Positions 39,959 through 48,550 are shown, counted from the first letter of the stretch. The stretch: 64,000 nt of DNA from an uncultured Verrucomicrobiales bacterium (GCA_947039485.1 CAMQZC010000015.1:1-64000), one strand, 5' to 3'. A program made the numbers and translations. Notes: generated from the sequence alone by a model not told the origin.

Positions 39959-41575
39959 TTAGTTGTTTTGCTTGCCCTCAAGGGCGGCCGCTACGAGACC
40001 TGAGAAGAGCGGATGGGCATCATTGGGGCGGCTTTGGAACTCAGGATGGTATTGGCAGGCGATGTAGAAGTTGAGTCCTGGCAGCTCAACTACCTCCACA
40101 AGACCGTGCTGGTCGTTGGTGGCGGAGATGACAAGGCCAGCCTTCTCACATGCCTCGCGGTAGTCAGCGTTGAACTCATAGCGGTGGCGGTGACGCTCCA
40201 AGATGCTCGTTTTCTCGTTATAGAGCTTGGAGCAGAGTGTGCCGGGCTTGATGGTTGCAGGGTAGGCGCCAAGGCGCATGGTTGCACCCATGGTGTCAAT
40301 TTTCTTCTGCTCTTCCTGCAGGCAGATGACTGGGTCAGCTGACTTTGTGTTGAACTCGGTGGAGTTCGCATCTGTGAGGCCCAGCACATTGCGTGCAAAC
40401 TCAATGACAGCTACCTGCATACCGAGGCAGATGCCCATGAAGGGGATGTTGTTTTCGCGCACATACTGCACAGCGGCAATCTTGCCCTCAATACCACGGT
40501 CGCCAAAGCCACCGGGCACGAGCAGACCGTCGATGCCTGCGAGTTGCTCCGCAGCATTTGCTGCTGTGATCACCTCTGCATCGACGCGTACAATCTCGAC
40601 GCGGCAGTCGTTGGCAGCACCCGCGTGGGTGAAGCTCTCGTAAATGGACTTGTAGGCATCCTGCAAGGAGATGTACTTACCAACCACCGCAATCTTGACA
40701 CTGTGGGCTGGGTGGATGACGCGACCGACAAACTTTTGCCATGCGTCCATCTTGGGCTTGGGTACGGTGATACCAAGTACTTGCGTTACAATGCGGTCGA
40801 TGCCATCGCGACCCAGATCAAGGGGGCACTCATAAATGCTGTGCTTCACATCGCGGAAGGCCACGACATTGCGAGGTGCCACGTTGCAGAACATGCCAAT
40901 TTTTTGCTTTTCCTCATCGGCGAGGTTGTCGCGCTCGGTGCGGCAGACGATGATATCGGGTTGGATGCCAATCTCACGCAGCTTCGCAACACTTTGCTGT
41001 GTAGGCTTAGTCTTGGTCTCGCCAGCAGCTGCGATGTAGGGAAGGAGGGTGACGTGGATGAAGCAGCAATTGTTGCGACCTACCTCAAAGGCAAACTGAC
41101 GCAAAGCTTCAAGGAAGAGATAGCCCTCAATATCGCCTACCGTACCACCAATCTCAGTGATGATGACATCGCATTCTTTGTTGGCCTCGGTGAGGTCGTA
41201 GAGGCGCTGCTTGATTTCATCGGTGACATGGGGGATGTACTGTACAGTCTTGCCCAGATAGTCGCCGCGGCGTTCTTTGCCCAGCACCTGTTCAAAGACC
41301 TTGCCGCTGGTGAGGTTGTTGAGGCGAGAGAGCTGGCAGTGGATGAAGCGCTCATAGTGACCTAAATCGAGATCGGTCTCAGCACCATCATTGAGGACAT
41401 AAACCTCGCCATGCTGGTAGGGGCTCATTGTGCCCGGGTCAATGTTGAGATAGGGGTCAAACTTCTGCATGGTCACGTCAAGACCGCAGTTCTCAAGAAG
41501 GGTGCCAATGGAGGCAGCTGCAAGGCCTTTACCGAGGGAGGAGACGACGCCGCCTGTTACAAAGATGTATTTCAT
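39959..41575 (-). CDS. pyrG: CTP synthase
   Basis: 538 residues. It aminates UTP to CTP using glutamine and ATP. The N-terminal synthase domain starts MKYIFVTGGVVSSLGKGLAA (P-loop) and contains KFDPYLNIDPGTMSPYQHGE and EIGGTVGDIEG. The class I glutamine amidotransferase domain has the nucleophile Cys in MGICLGMQ and the later His-Glu pair in YHPEFQSRP. The start and length match the family exactly. Monocistronic with a strong terminator. Confidence 0.98.
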   Translation of the reverse strand: MKYIFVTGGVVSSLGKGLAAASIGTLLENCGLDVTMQKFDPYLNIDPGTMSPYQHGEVYVLNDGAETDLDLGHYERFIHCQLSRLNNLTSGKVFEQVLGKERRGDYLGKTVQYIPHVTDEIKQRLYDLTEANKECDVIITEIGGTVGDIEGYLFLEALRQFAFEVGRNNCCFIHVTLLPYIAAAGETKTKPTQQSVAKLREIGIQPDIIVCRTERDNLADEEKQKIGMFCNVAPRNVVAFRDVKHSIYECPLDLGRDGIDRIVTQVLGITVPKPKMDAWQKFVGRVIHPAHSVKIAVVGKYISLQDAYKSIYESFTHAGAANDCRVEIVRVDAEVITAANAAEQLAGIDGLLVPGGFGDRGIEGKIAAVQYVRENNIPFMGICLGMQVAVIEFARNVLGLTDANSTEFNTKSADPVICLQEEQKKIDTMGATMRLGAYPATIKPGTLCSKLYNEKTSILERHRHRYEFNADYREACEKAGLVISATNDQHGLVEVVELPGLNFYIACQYHPEFQSRPNDAHPLFSGLVAAALEGKQNN

Positions 41576-41761
41576 AAATTGTTCAATGGGATATTCTGTT
41601 GAGTTAAGACTATCAAAGCATAGGCTGCGCGTCCAGTTAAAGTAATTATTTGATGCCTGAGAATAACATTATTGAGATGTTTTACGCGATTTTATAGATT
41701 GCTAGGTAAGAGCTTAGCGATAGTTCTTGTCATAGCGAAAAATATCGCTATACTTAGTTAA

Positions 41762-42634
41762 GTGACTTTACAAAGTGCAGAGCAGCGCCTACGCCTCATC
41801 ATCCGACAAGAAGGCAGCGCAACGAGACCCAAATTAGCCATGCTCACGGGGCTGAGCAAGGTGAGTGTTAATCAAATTGTTGCGCGTTTGCTTGCCGCTG
41901 GTGAGCTGAGCGAGGGCGAGCTGATCGCCTCTGGTGGCGGTCGCCCAGCGCGTCTCTATAGCTATCGAGCGCAGTACGCCTCGGTGGTGATGCTGAGCTT
42001 GCGTTTGCATGGGGCTTTAATTTTGCTTCGGCTTGAGCTGCTCAATCTTGAGGGTGAGATTATCACGGTGCGCGAGGGCCGATTTGCTCACCTTGAGGCT
42101 GGTAGTTTTGATTCGATGCTCGATGCGCTTGCGCTGCGCAGCTTGTCGCGCATTGTTGTGGTGAGGGGGAGCCGCATTGCTGCAGTACCTGGGCTCAGGG
42201 AGCAGCTTCGGCAGCGATATGGCTGTGATTTTCTCGATCTGCAGCTCGTGGCGGCTTTGGCCGAGAGTCGTGAGGGTTCCTTGAGTATCTGCATCCAGCG
42301 CGGTGAGATGGCCGAGGCTATTCTCTATAGCGCTGGGCGCTTCATGCCAGCTGCAGATCTCTCCCAGCTGCCGCTGCCCAGTAGCTGGTTGGGGCTCGAC
42401 TATAGTGACCATACCCTTGTTGAGGAGATGGTCGCGCGCCTGTTGCAAATGCTTGTCTGCATCCTCGCCCCGCAGCAAATTATACTCTATGGTGACTGCT
42501 GGACGGAGCGACTCAAGGCTCGCATCCAATTTAATCTCACAAGTAAGTTGCAGCGTAGGATTACCCTTGACTTTCGCCCGATGGGCGCGCAGCTAGCTGA
42601 GCTCCGTTTGCGGCGAGCTGCCGTTGGGCTCTGA
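41762..42634 (+). CDS. Truncated ROK-type transcriptional regulator
   Basis: 290 residues from a GTG start. The N-terminal winged helix (RLRLIIRQEGSATRPKLAMLTGLSKVSVNQIVARLLAAGEL, broken by residue runs) and the following SGGGRPARLYSYRAQYASVVML match ROK/NagC-type repressors. The body keeps a ROK-like beta fold but lacks the expected ATP/sugar-binding GxGxG and zinc-binding CxCGxxGC motifs, and is about 100 residues shorter than usual. It may bind DNA without sugar sensing, or be degenerate. It stands alone between pyrG and rpsD. Confidence 0.75.
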   Translation: MTLQSAEQRLRLIIRQEGSATRPKLAMLTGLSKVSVNQIVARLLAAGELSEGELIASGGGRPARLYSYRAQYASVVMLSLRLHGALILLRLELLNLEGEIITVREGRFAHLEAGSFDSMLDALALRSLSRIVVVRGSRIAAVPGLREQLRQRYGCDFLDLQLVAALAESREGSLSICIQRGEMAEAILYSAGRFMPAADLSQLPLPSSWLGLDYSDHTLVEEMVARLLQMLVCILAPQQIILYGDCWTERLKARIQFNLTSKLQRRITLDFRPMGAQLAELRLRRAAVGL

Positions 42635-42682
42635 GACAAGCACGGCTGCTGCTCTGCCGCGCTCATTCTTGGCATGCAAAAA

Positions 42683-42709
42683 AACCCCAAGGCCTGAGGC
42701 CTTGAGGTT
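42683..42709. terminator. Bidirectional terminator between the regulator and rpsD
   Basis: Arms AACCCCAAGGCC and GGCCTTGAGGTT with loop TGA and one mismatch, flanked by A8 and T6. It sits between the convergent ends of the regulator and the ribosomal operon. Confidence 0.92.
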
Positions 42710-42738
42710 TTTTGTGTTGTTGGATTTTAGTCTCGCTA

Positions 42739-43350
42739 TTAGCGGGAGTAAAGTTCAACGATGAGCTGTACATTCACGATAGGAGCAATTTCTTCTGTCG
42801 TGGGGATGCGGCTGATCTTGCCTGTGAGCTTTGCTGCGTCAGCTTCGATCCATGCAGGAACGACGCCTTCTGTACCGATTTCGAGGAAGCGGTTAGCGAG
42901 AGCTTGGGAGCGAGCCTTGCTAGCTACGACGACTGTGTCGCCGGGCTTGCAGCAGTAGGATGCGATGTCTACCTTCGTGCCGTTCACTGTGACGTGACCG
43001 TGGTTCACCATTTGACGTGCACCGGCACGTGTGTTGGCGAAGTTGAGACGATAGATAACGTTGTCGAGGCGAGTTTCGAGAAGTTGGAGAAGAATATCAC
43101 CAGCCACACCACGGCGACGGCTTGCTTCTTCATAGTACTTGCGGAACTGACTTTCGAGGACACCGTACATGAAACGGAGTTTTTGCTTTTCAGCAAGCAT
43201 CACACCGTAGTCGGACTTCTTTTTGCGACCTGCGCGGATACCGTGCTGACCGGGGGGGAAGGGACGGCGTGCGAATGCCTTGCTTGCGCCGAAGAGCTCA
43301 ACGCCAAAACGGCGGCTGATCTTAGCGGTAGGACCTGTATAACGAGCCAT
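42739..43350 (-). CDS. rpsD: 30S ribosomal protein S4
   Basis: 203 residues. A primary 16S rRNA-binding protein and, in many bacteria, a translational repressor of its operon. It shows MARYTGPTAKISRRFGVELF, PPGQHG, the S4-fold LLQLLETRLDNVIYRLNFA, and the S4 RNA-binding domain ARQMVNHGHVTVNG. Last gene of the S13-S11-S4 operon. No Shine-Dalgarno motif precedes the ATG (ATTAGAACAAT). Confidence 0.98.
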   Translation of the reverse strand: MARYTGPTAKISRRFGVELFGASKAFARRPFPPGQHGIRAGRKKKSDYGVMLAEKQKLRFMYGVLESQFRKYYEEASRRRGVAGDILLQLLETRLDNVIYRLNFANTRAGARQMVNHGHVTVNGTKVDIASYCCKPGDTVVVASKARSQALANRFLEIGTEGVVPAWIEADAAKLTGKISRIPTTEEIAPIVNVQLIVELYSR

Positions 43351-43379
43351 ATTGTTCTAATTTCTAATTGAGTTAATGA

Positions 43380-43988
43380 TTAGGCACGACGAGCCTTAGG
43401 GGCGCGGCAACCGTTGTGAGGAATAGGAGTCACGTCCTTGATGGATGTGATTTCGAGACCGATTGTTTGGACGGCACGGACTGCTGATTCACGACCGGAG
43501 CCTGGGCCCTTTACGCGAACTTCGACGTCCTTGAGGCCATGACCCATTGCCTGACGGCAAGCGTCTTGGCATACGACCTGACCAGCATAAGCGGTGCTCT
43601 TACGGCTGCCCTTGAAATTGAGCTTACCAGCTGAGGACCAGCCTATGACGTTGCCCTTCTTATCAGTCACGCTTACCACAGTGTTATTGAATGTGGAGGA
43701 GATGTGAACGATACCGGAGGAGATGTTCTTGCTGCCCTTGGCTTTGAGAATCTTGACCTTGTCGTCGTCCTCTGAGAGGCCGAGTTCGGCGAAGATGTCG
43801 CGGCGTGCTTCTGGCTTCTTAGCTTCGGCGGGGGCTGCGGGTGTTTCTGTAGTTGCTGGAGCTTCAACGGCTTCTACTACTACTACTTCAACTGCTTCAA
43901 CGGCTACGGGAGCAGCTGTTTCAACTGTTTCAACTGCTACTGGAGCAACTGTTTCGACGACTTCGTCTTGGATGATTTCTTCAGACAT
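43380..43988 (-). CDS. rpsK: 30S ribosomal protein S11 with a long N-terminal extension
   Basis: 202 residues against about 129 in E. coli. The canonical S11 core begins near residue 80 ([17 protein letters not shown]) and ends [13 protein letters not shown]. It is preceded by about 75 residues: a Val/Glu/Ala/Pro-rich low-complexity tract ([16 protein letters not shown] and similar) and [18 protein letters not shown]. The ATG at 43988 was chosen over an in-frame TTG nine codons earlier. S11 lies on the platform near the mRNA exit, so an acidic tail could reach mRNA or initiation factors (inference). I believe other Verrucomicrobiota S11 proteins are also extended, from memory. Confidence 0.95.
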   Translation of the reverse strand: MSEEIIQDEVVETVAPVAVETVETAAPVAVEAVEVVVVEAVEAPATTETPAAPAEAKKPEARRDIFAELGLSEDDDKVKILKAKGSKNISSGIVHISSTFNNTVVSVTDKKGNVIGWSSAGKLNFKGSRKSTAYAGQVVCQDACRQAMGHGLKDVEVRVKGPGSGRESAVRAVQTIGLEITSIKDVTPIPHNGCRAPKARRA

Positions 43989-44019
43989 TTTGTATGTTTC
44001 TATGTGTTTATCCAATTAC

Positions 44020-44388
44020 TTACTTCTTGCCACCGACCGTCTTACGCTTGCCCTTACGGGTACGAGCGTTGGTACGAGTGCGCTGACCGCGGACAGGGAG
44101 ACCCTTGCGGTGACGGATGCCACGGAGGCAACCGATGCTTGAGAGACGCTTGAGAGTGATTTGCTTCTCACGACGCAGGTCACCTTCAATGATGATGTTG
44201 TTGCTCGTGATTGCTTGTACAAGCTTGGTGAGCTGATCATCGGAAAGCGTGCCCGCGCGCAGGTCTGGAGAAACTCCGGACTGCTCGAGCACTTTCTTAG
44301 CGATGTTGGGTCCAATGCCGTAAATATAGCAAAGTGAAGCCTCGATGCGCTTTTCGTTTGGTATTTCGATACCTAAAAGACGTGCCAT
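44020..44388 (-). CDS. rpsM: 30S ribosomal protein S13
   Basis: 122 residues. It sits on the head of the small subunit at the bridge to 50S. It begins MARLLGIEIPNEKRIEASLCYIYGIG, has the helix-two-turn-helix region and ends in the basic RTNARTRKGKRKTVGGKK. It is the first gene of the operon, 31 bp before rpsK. The usual rpmJ upstream is not seen, and rpoA/rplQ do not follow rpsD. Confidence 0.98.
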   Translation of the reverse strand: MARLLGIEIPNEKRIEASLCYIYGIGPNIAKKVLEQSGVSPDLRAGTLSDDQLTKLVQAITSNNIIIEGDLRREKQITLKRLSSIGCLRGIRHRKGLPVRGQRTRTNARTRKGKRKTVGGKK

Positions 44389-44544
44389 AATGCTTTTTAT
44401 GTTCTTGATTTATGTGTGTCCTACTCGTAATGAGAGAACGCTGTGCGAGAAGTATACTCGCTTTTGAATATTGCGCAAGTAAAATAGGTCGAAAATTACT
44501 TCTTTGGGTAATTTTGGGTTTCTCGGCTAAGTGGGGCTTAGCTT

Positions 44545-44988
44545 TTAGAGCCCGTCAGGCATCTCGCGCAGCCCTGGAGCAGAACGGTGAGCTGAATGTG
44601 GCGCTGCATGCGGAGGGGCAAAGCGGGGGAGGGGCTTGGGGATGTAGTTCTTTAGAGCAGGGATAGGGACGAGGTCGAGCTCGACTACATCTTGATCGAG
44701 GTACTGAGCTCGGGGGTCACGCTGCGTCCAGATGAGACCCCACCAGAAACTAGTGCTGGTCTCTAATGTTGCGTTAGCGGCCTCATAGCCCGGCTTGGTT
44801 GCGATGATGGAGATATCCGTGTGCTGATCCACCTCGGTGGTAAGAGGTGTGCGTCCTTCAATTTCTTTCCCATTGATTTGGATCTTAGCATCGGGGACCG
44901 AGGTAAAGATAGAGAGCTCCTTGGTGCTGCTGGTGCAGGAGAGCAGAGTGCAACTGAGGATGAGGGTTGCGATGGCTGGATATTTCAT
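44545..44988 (-). CDS. PEGA-domain lipoprotein
   Basis: 147 residues from the ATG at 44988. The signal peptide ends with SCTLLSCTSS, a good lipobox (LLSC). The PEGA domain follows (about 25-80): SIFTSVPDAKIQINGKEIEGRTPLTTEVDQ, with the usual Pro-x-Ala, Gly and TPL landmarks, then ISIIATKPGYE. PEGA domains are beta-rich surface modules that often bind envelope components. The tail is Pro/His/Ala-rich. An aromatic segment SFWWGLIWTQRDPRAQY resembles that of other short envelope lipoproteins. Function unknown. Confidence 0.82.
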   Translation of the reverse strand: MKYPAIATLILSCTLLSCTSSTKELSIFTSVPDAKIQINGKEIEGRTPLTTEVDQHTDISIIATKPGYEAANATLETSTSFWWGLIWTQRDPRAQYLDQDVVELDLVPIPALKNYIPKPLPRFAPPHAAPHSAHRSAPGLREMPDGL

Positions 44989-45075
44989 GTTGAATAGTAT
45001 AGTGTGAGAATGGCTCTGAAGCAAGGAAAAAGGGGGGCTCAAGCCTGCGGTAATCTTGGTGCTAAGCAGGATAGC

Positions 45076-45486
45076 TTAGCTACCCTCCTCGGCCTCTTCG
45101 TCTTCCTCATCGTAGTTGTCGGAGAGGAATCGAGAGACCTTCTCAAGCAGAGCTTTGAGGCCATCAGCGGAGTAGAGGCAGAGACTGTCCTGCTCGCTAC
45201 CCTCCTCAGCCTCAATAGCCGCGTCACTGTCCAGCCATGCGACCAATTCCTCTGTGCTTGAGATGATGGAGCTACCGAGGCACATGCCCACACGCAGGTC
45301 ATAGAGCTGACTCATGGCGTTGAGTAAATCGGGCGTACCGCAGATGTAGTCGATGAGATCAGCATCATGCAGGTTGAAAATCCAGCCACCAGCCTCGCTC
45401 GGCATGAGTTGTAGCGCTGTCCCGGAGGACTTGGCAAAATCATCAATGGCGGCAATCTGGTCATCTAAGCAGGGTACTTCTGTCAT
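45076..45486 (-). CDS. Acidic small protein of unknown function
   Basis: 136 residues, no signal peptide, strongly acidic with a DNYDEEDEEAEEGS tail. Central segments (GGWIFNLHDADLIDYICGTPD; SSTEELVAWLDSD, in two parts) look like a compact alpha/beta fold. It is divergently arranged with the ATPase-nuclease operon, with 85 bp between the start codons. No family recognised. Confidence 0.7.
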   Translation of the reverse strand: MTEVPCLDDQIAAIDDFAKSSGTALQLMPSEAGGWIFNLHDADLIDYICGTPDLLNAMSQLYDLRVGMCLGSSIISSTEELVAWLDSDAAIEAEEGSEQDSLCLYSADGLKALLEKVSRFLSDNYDEEDEEAEEGS

Positions 45487-45546
45487 GCCACTATTGTATC
45501 AAGGCAAAACATTGTGTCAAGGAAGCAATGTAAGCTTGCCCTAGCC

Positions 45547-45562
45547 ATAACAATTATGTTAT
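45547..45562. promoter_or_regulatory. Palindromic operator-like site before the ATPase-nuclease operon
   Basis: ATAACAATTATGTTAT has 6-bp arms with a 4-bp centre and ends 9 bp before the ATPase start codon. TTGCCC at 45535-45540 could be a -35 element with this site overlapping the -10 region. A repressor site is plausible; no regulator is assigned. Confidence 0.4.
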
Positions 45563-45571
45563 CACTGATGC

Positions 45572-46651
45572 ATGTTAAGAGAGCTCGAGATAGAGGGTGT
45601 CACGGTGTTTCCAAACAAGGAGCTATTCTCCTTTGTCCCGGGGATGAATATCATTGTGGGTGGCAACGGTAGCGGCAAGAGTCACCTCATGAAACTCTGC
45701 TACGCCATCACTCGCTGGATGAGTGAGGGGGGTGAGCGCGAGCTCCCAGAGCTCAGGGGGGAGGAGCAGCGCCTGCTCCAGCAGCTGCAGCGCGTCTTTG
45801 GCATCCACGATATTGAGGAGCTCATCTCGCAAAACAGCAGCAACAGCAGCGCGCACATCCGCGCAAGCATGATGGGCGAGGGTGTGCCCGAGGGCTGTGC
45901 CAAACTCAATTTTAGCTTCCGTGCTGGTGAGTCTGCTTCTCAGTTGGGTATCCAGCAGATGCCCCAGCGCTTTGTTCGTGAGAATAGCATCTTCATCGTC
46001 CCCCGCGAGCAGCTCTCCATCTACCCTTACTACGTCCAAGCTGGCAAAAATTACCCTGCCTTGCTCGATGGTGCCAGCTGGGGGCTCTGCCGCGCCCTCG
46101 CCCAGCCTAGCCTAGACCCTCATGAGCTCAGCCCCGAGCTGGGTTGCACTCTGAGCCTCATTGAGGAGTTGCTCGGCGGTCGCATCTATCGTCAGCAGGG
46201 GAAGTTCTACCTCCAGAGCAAAGGGCAAAGCCCCATCCAATTCAACCTCATCGCCGAGGGCTTCAAACGCCTAGGCACCCTAGGACTCCTCCTCGCCAAT
46301 GGCAGCGTACGTCGCGGTACCGTCCTCTTTTGGGATGAGCCTGAGATGAATATCAACGCCGCCCACCTCCCAGACCTCGTATCCATCATGCTCAGCCTCT
46401 GCCGCGCAGATGTGCAAGTTGTGCTCAGCACGCATAGCCTCTTCCTGCTGCGCGAGCTAGTCATCCAGCTCAATGAGCCGCAAAACGCTAAGCTGAGCCG
46501 ATACTACCTCGGGCTTGAACCCACGCAAGGTGATGGCGTGCGCGTCTCCTGCGGTCAAGAGCTCGTGGAGCTTGAGCAACTCGACAGCCTTCAAGCTGAG
46601 ATTGAGCAAGCTGATCGCTACATGATGATGAACCACCAGCCCATGGATTAA
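45572..46651 (+). CDS. AAA ATPase of the OLD/RecF-like (AAA_15/AAA_21) type
   Basis: 359 residues. An ABC/SMC-like ATPase with Walker A GGNGSGKS (residues 30-37), a signature-like LIAEGFKRLGTLGLLLANG, Walker B VLFWDEPEMNINAAHLPDL (about 248) and a switch region VVLSTHSLFLLREL (about 286). The middle third is variable and helical, with a YPYYVQAGKNYPAL segment. ATPases of this class partner with nucleases in DNA repair (RecF) and in phage defence (OLD, Gabija, PARIS, Septu). The stop codon lies 3 bp before the nuclease-like gene, so the pair should be coexpressed. It lacks the C-terminal Toprim domain of OLD proteins, so cleavage would be the partner's job. Confidence 0.88.
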   Translation: MLRELEIEGVTVFPNKELFSFVPGMNIIVGGNGSGKSHLMKLCYAITRWMSEGGERELPELRGEEQRLLQQLQRVFGIHDIEELISQNSSNSSAHIRASMMGEGVPEGCAKLNFSFRAGESASQLGIQQMPQRFVRENSIFIVPREQLSIYPYYVQAGKNYPALLDGASWGLCRALAQPSLDPHELSPELGCTLSLIEELLGGRIYRQQGKFYLQSKGQSPIQFNLIAEGFKRLGTLGLLLANGSVRRGTVLFWDEPEMNINAAHLPDLVSIMLSLCRADVQVVLSTHSLFLLRELVIQLNEPQNAKLSRYYLGLEPTQGDGVRVSCGQELVELEQLDSLQAEIEQADRYMMMNHQPMD

Positions 46652-46654
46652 GCA

Positions 46655-47437
46655 GTGGAGCAGCCAGAGGGAATCAGTTGTGTCGAGGGTGAGTACTGCT
46701 TCAACTTTGAAGCCGGTTACTACGTCTGTCGCTTTGAGTGTTCAAGTTTCTACTCGCATCAGGCTCAGAATTTCTGCAACAGTTGCAAGGAAATGGACTT
46801 TGTCCTCTACAACCCTGCGCGGCAAGAACTCTGGCTCATCGAGGTCAAGGACTATCGATTCAACACTCGCCCCAAGGTGGGTGAGCTCGTGGGTAAACTC
46901 TGCCGCAAGGTGCGGGACTGCCTCTTTTTGCTTCGCACCGCTGCCCTCTGCGCTCCTGAGGAATACCCAGAGGAGGGTATCTCTCTGCGTGACATGGCTC
47001 GCATGAGTCTAGAGGCGCGCAGTATACGCCTCGCCTTCACCATTGAGCTTGGGCGCACAGGTCTTTTCCCGCCGTGCAGCATGCTCTCCACCATCCGCGA
47101 TCTGCTCTATCGGCAGATGCGCTTCATTGATCCCTATATGATCTGCCTGCCCATCACGCAGTCTGGCAGCTACGCTCCTTGGAGTATCGAGCTATCTAGA
47201 GGGGTGAAAAGCTCTAAAATTCGCCAGCGTGAGGATAGGTTGATACAACAGCGCCTTGATGGGGAGCGCGCGCAGCAGCGCCGACATCCTGTGGCGCCAA
47301 AGGAGACAAAGGTGGAGAAAATCCCGTGGTGGAAGAAACGCGCACAAGCTAGAGCCTGCGGATACAAGGGCATTAGAGATGAGCGGCTCATTGATCGCCC
47401 CCTCAAAAAAAAGAAGCAACGTCGCGATGAGTATTGA
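46655..47437 (+). CDS. PD-(D/E)XK nuclease-like protein paired with the ATPase
   Basis: 260 residues from a GTG start 3 bp after the ATPase gene. MDFVLYN (Asp48) followed by LWLIEVKDYRF (Glu63-x-Lys65) has the spacing and strand pattern of a PD-(D/E)XK active site. Six Cys in the first 44 residues (9, 15, 25, 29, 41, 44) could bind zinc or an iron-sulfur cluster, as in some RecB/AddB/Cas4-type nucleases. The central part is helical with several Cys and Arg; the tail is strongly basic (RPLKKKKQRRDEY), suited to nucleic acid binding. No named family was recognised. Function as the effector of an ATPase-nuclease system is inference. Confidence 0.8.
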   Translation: MEQPEGISCVEGEYCFNFEAGYYVCRFECSSFYSHQAQNFCNSCKEMDFVLYNPARQELWLIEVKDYRFNTRPKVGELVGKLCRKVRDCLFLLRTAALCAPEEYPEEGISLRDMARMSLEARSIRLAFTIELGRTGLFPPCSMLSTIRDLLYRQMRFIDPYMICLPITQSGSYAPWSIELSRGVKSSKIRQREDRLIQQRLDGERAQQRRHPVAPKETKVEKIPWWKKRAQARACGYKGIRDERLIDRPLKKKKQRRDEY

Positions 47438-47473
47438 AACCCTCGCGCCTGCTGTTCTATAGCTGTTGCGCTG

Positions 47474-47671
47474 CTAGTTTTCGAGTTTGCTGAGCCGTAG
47501 GTCGACGGAGCGTAGGAGCTCGACGGTTTGAGCGGCAGTACTGGCTTGGTCTTGCGCGATTTGGCGGAAGTCGGAGTAGACGAAGCACATGAGGCAGAAT
47601 CCGCCAAAGGTGATGACCTCTCGTGTGTATTCTCGCAGGAGGCTTAGGTAGTCATTGAATGGTTTGCACAT
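47474..47671 (-). CDS. Small single-pass membrane protein
   Basis: 65 residues. One hydrophobic helix (VITFGGFCLMCFVYSDF) follows a short N-terminus, then an amphipathic helix (AAQTVELLRSVDLRLSKLEN) that could form a coiled coil. Low-to-moderate certainty as a real gene; it lies alone between the nuclease-like gene and a terminator and runs convergently with the operon. Confidence 0.5.
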   Translation of the reverse strand: MCKPFNDYLSLLREYTREVITFGGFCLMCFVYSDFRQIAQDQASTAAQTVELLRSVDLRLSKLEN

Positions 47672-47724
47672 GATTGATATTTAATCTATGATGCGATTTT
47701 TGTCAATAATGCTAGATCGAGAAA

Positions 47725-47753
47725 AGCAGCCAGCCCATGACGGGCTGGCTGCT
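47725..47753 (-). terminator. Terminator of the lipoprotein gene at 47777
   Basis: A perfect 12-bp stem AGCAGCCAGCCC/GGGCTGGCTGCT with loop ATGAC, about 23 bp past the stop codon and followed by TTTTC on the minus strand. Confidence 0.88.
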
Positions 47754-47776
47754 CAGAAGATGGTAGCTCTCTGGTA

Positions 47777-48550
47777 TTAGAGTACGGGATTTTTTTGGTG
47801 GTAGACCTGATCGTCAATGGCTGCTTGGTAGCTGCCGCCGGGTATGAGCTTGATGTTGATGATGCGATTGTTGTAGGACTGCATGGGGCTGGGGATGCGG
47901 TAGCGACGCAGCTCGGGGGCTCCTGGTTGGTCGGGGTCGCGCAGCACGACGAGGATGGGTCCTGCGATGGGCTTGCCGTTCTTGATGGGTGTGCTAAAAC
48001 TCTGGCCCTTTTGCATGAATCCGCAGGGATAGATGGTCTCATTGGCATCTTGCGCCTCGACAAAGATGCGACTGGGGGTCGCATTGGTGATTTTGATCTG
48101 ATAGCTCATGTTGCCGACATTCTCATCGGGCATGTTCTGATAGCTTTCTACTACAGGGGACGGGCTGGGGGCAATCTGATGCTGCGGCTGTGAGGGGGCA
48201 GGGCTGTGGATGCCAAGTTGCTCGGGCTGCTGGGTCATCTGGTTGTGCAGCGCGGAGATGGGAATCTGTGTGATGTAGTCGTCCTGTGTCGCGGGGATAG
48301 GGTTGGCGATGTAGAGAGGGCTGGGGTTGATGATGGAGCGGCCACTAAGCTGCTGGGCTCCGTAGGCTGTGGCCTGATGGTCAAAGGCAGCATCGGGGTT
48401 GTGTAAAAAGCTGCTGCCCCCGCCTGTTCCACCTGTGCCGGGGATGTTTTGCCTATTTGCATTGGTCTCAACGACGGTGTCGGACAGAGGCTGGCTGCAG
48501 GAGGCTATGAGGAGGCTCATGAGGATACTAGCTGAGTGGATGGCTTTCAT
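47777..48550 (-). CDS. Putative lipoprotein with a low-complexity linker
   Basis: 257 residues. The signal peptide ends in SLLIASCSQ, an acceptable lipobox (IASC). A Gly/Ser/Pro/Gln-rich linker (about 35-145) leads to a compact beta-type C-terminal domain (about 146-257): MSYQIKITNATPSRIFVEAQD, YPCGFMQKGQSFSTPI and IINIKLIPGGSYQAAI. The latter domain resembles small envelope beta-sandwiches, but no named family was recognised. Confidence 0.75.
   Translation of the reverse strand: MKAIHSASILMSLLIASCSQPLSDTVVETNANRQNIPGTGGTGGGSSFLHNPDAAFDHQATAYGAQQLSGRSIINPSPLYIANPIPATQDDYITQIPISALHNQMTQQPEQLGIHSPAPSQPQHQIAPSPSPVVESYQNMPDENVGNMSYQIKITNATPSRIFVEAQDANETIYPCGFMQKGQSFSTPIKNGKPIAGPILVVLRDPDQPGAPELRRYRIPSPMQSYNNRIINIKLIPGGSYQAAIDDQVYHQKNPVL

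Noticed and set aside
44412-44666. Plus-strand frame between rpsM and the PEGA lipoprotein
   Set aside because: No start context or protein-like composition, and it overlaps the end of the PEGA gene antisense.
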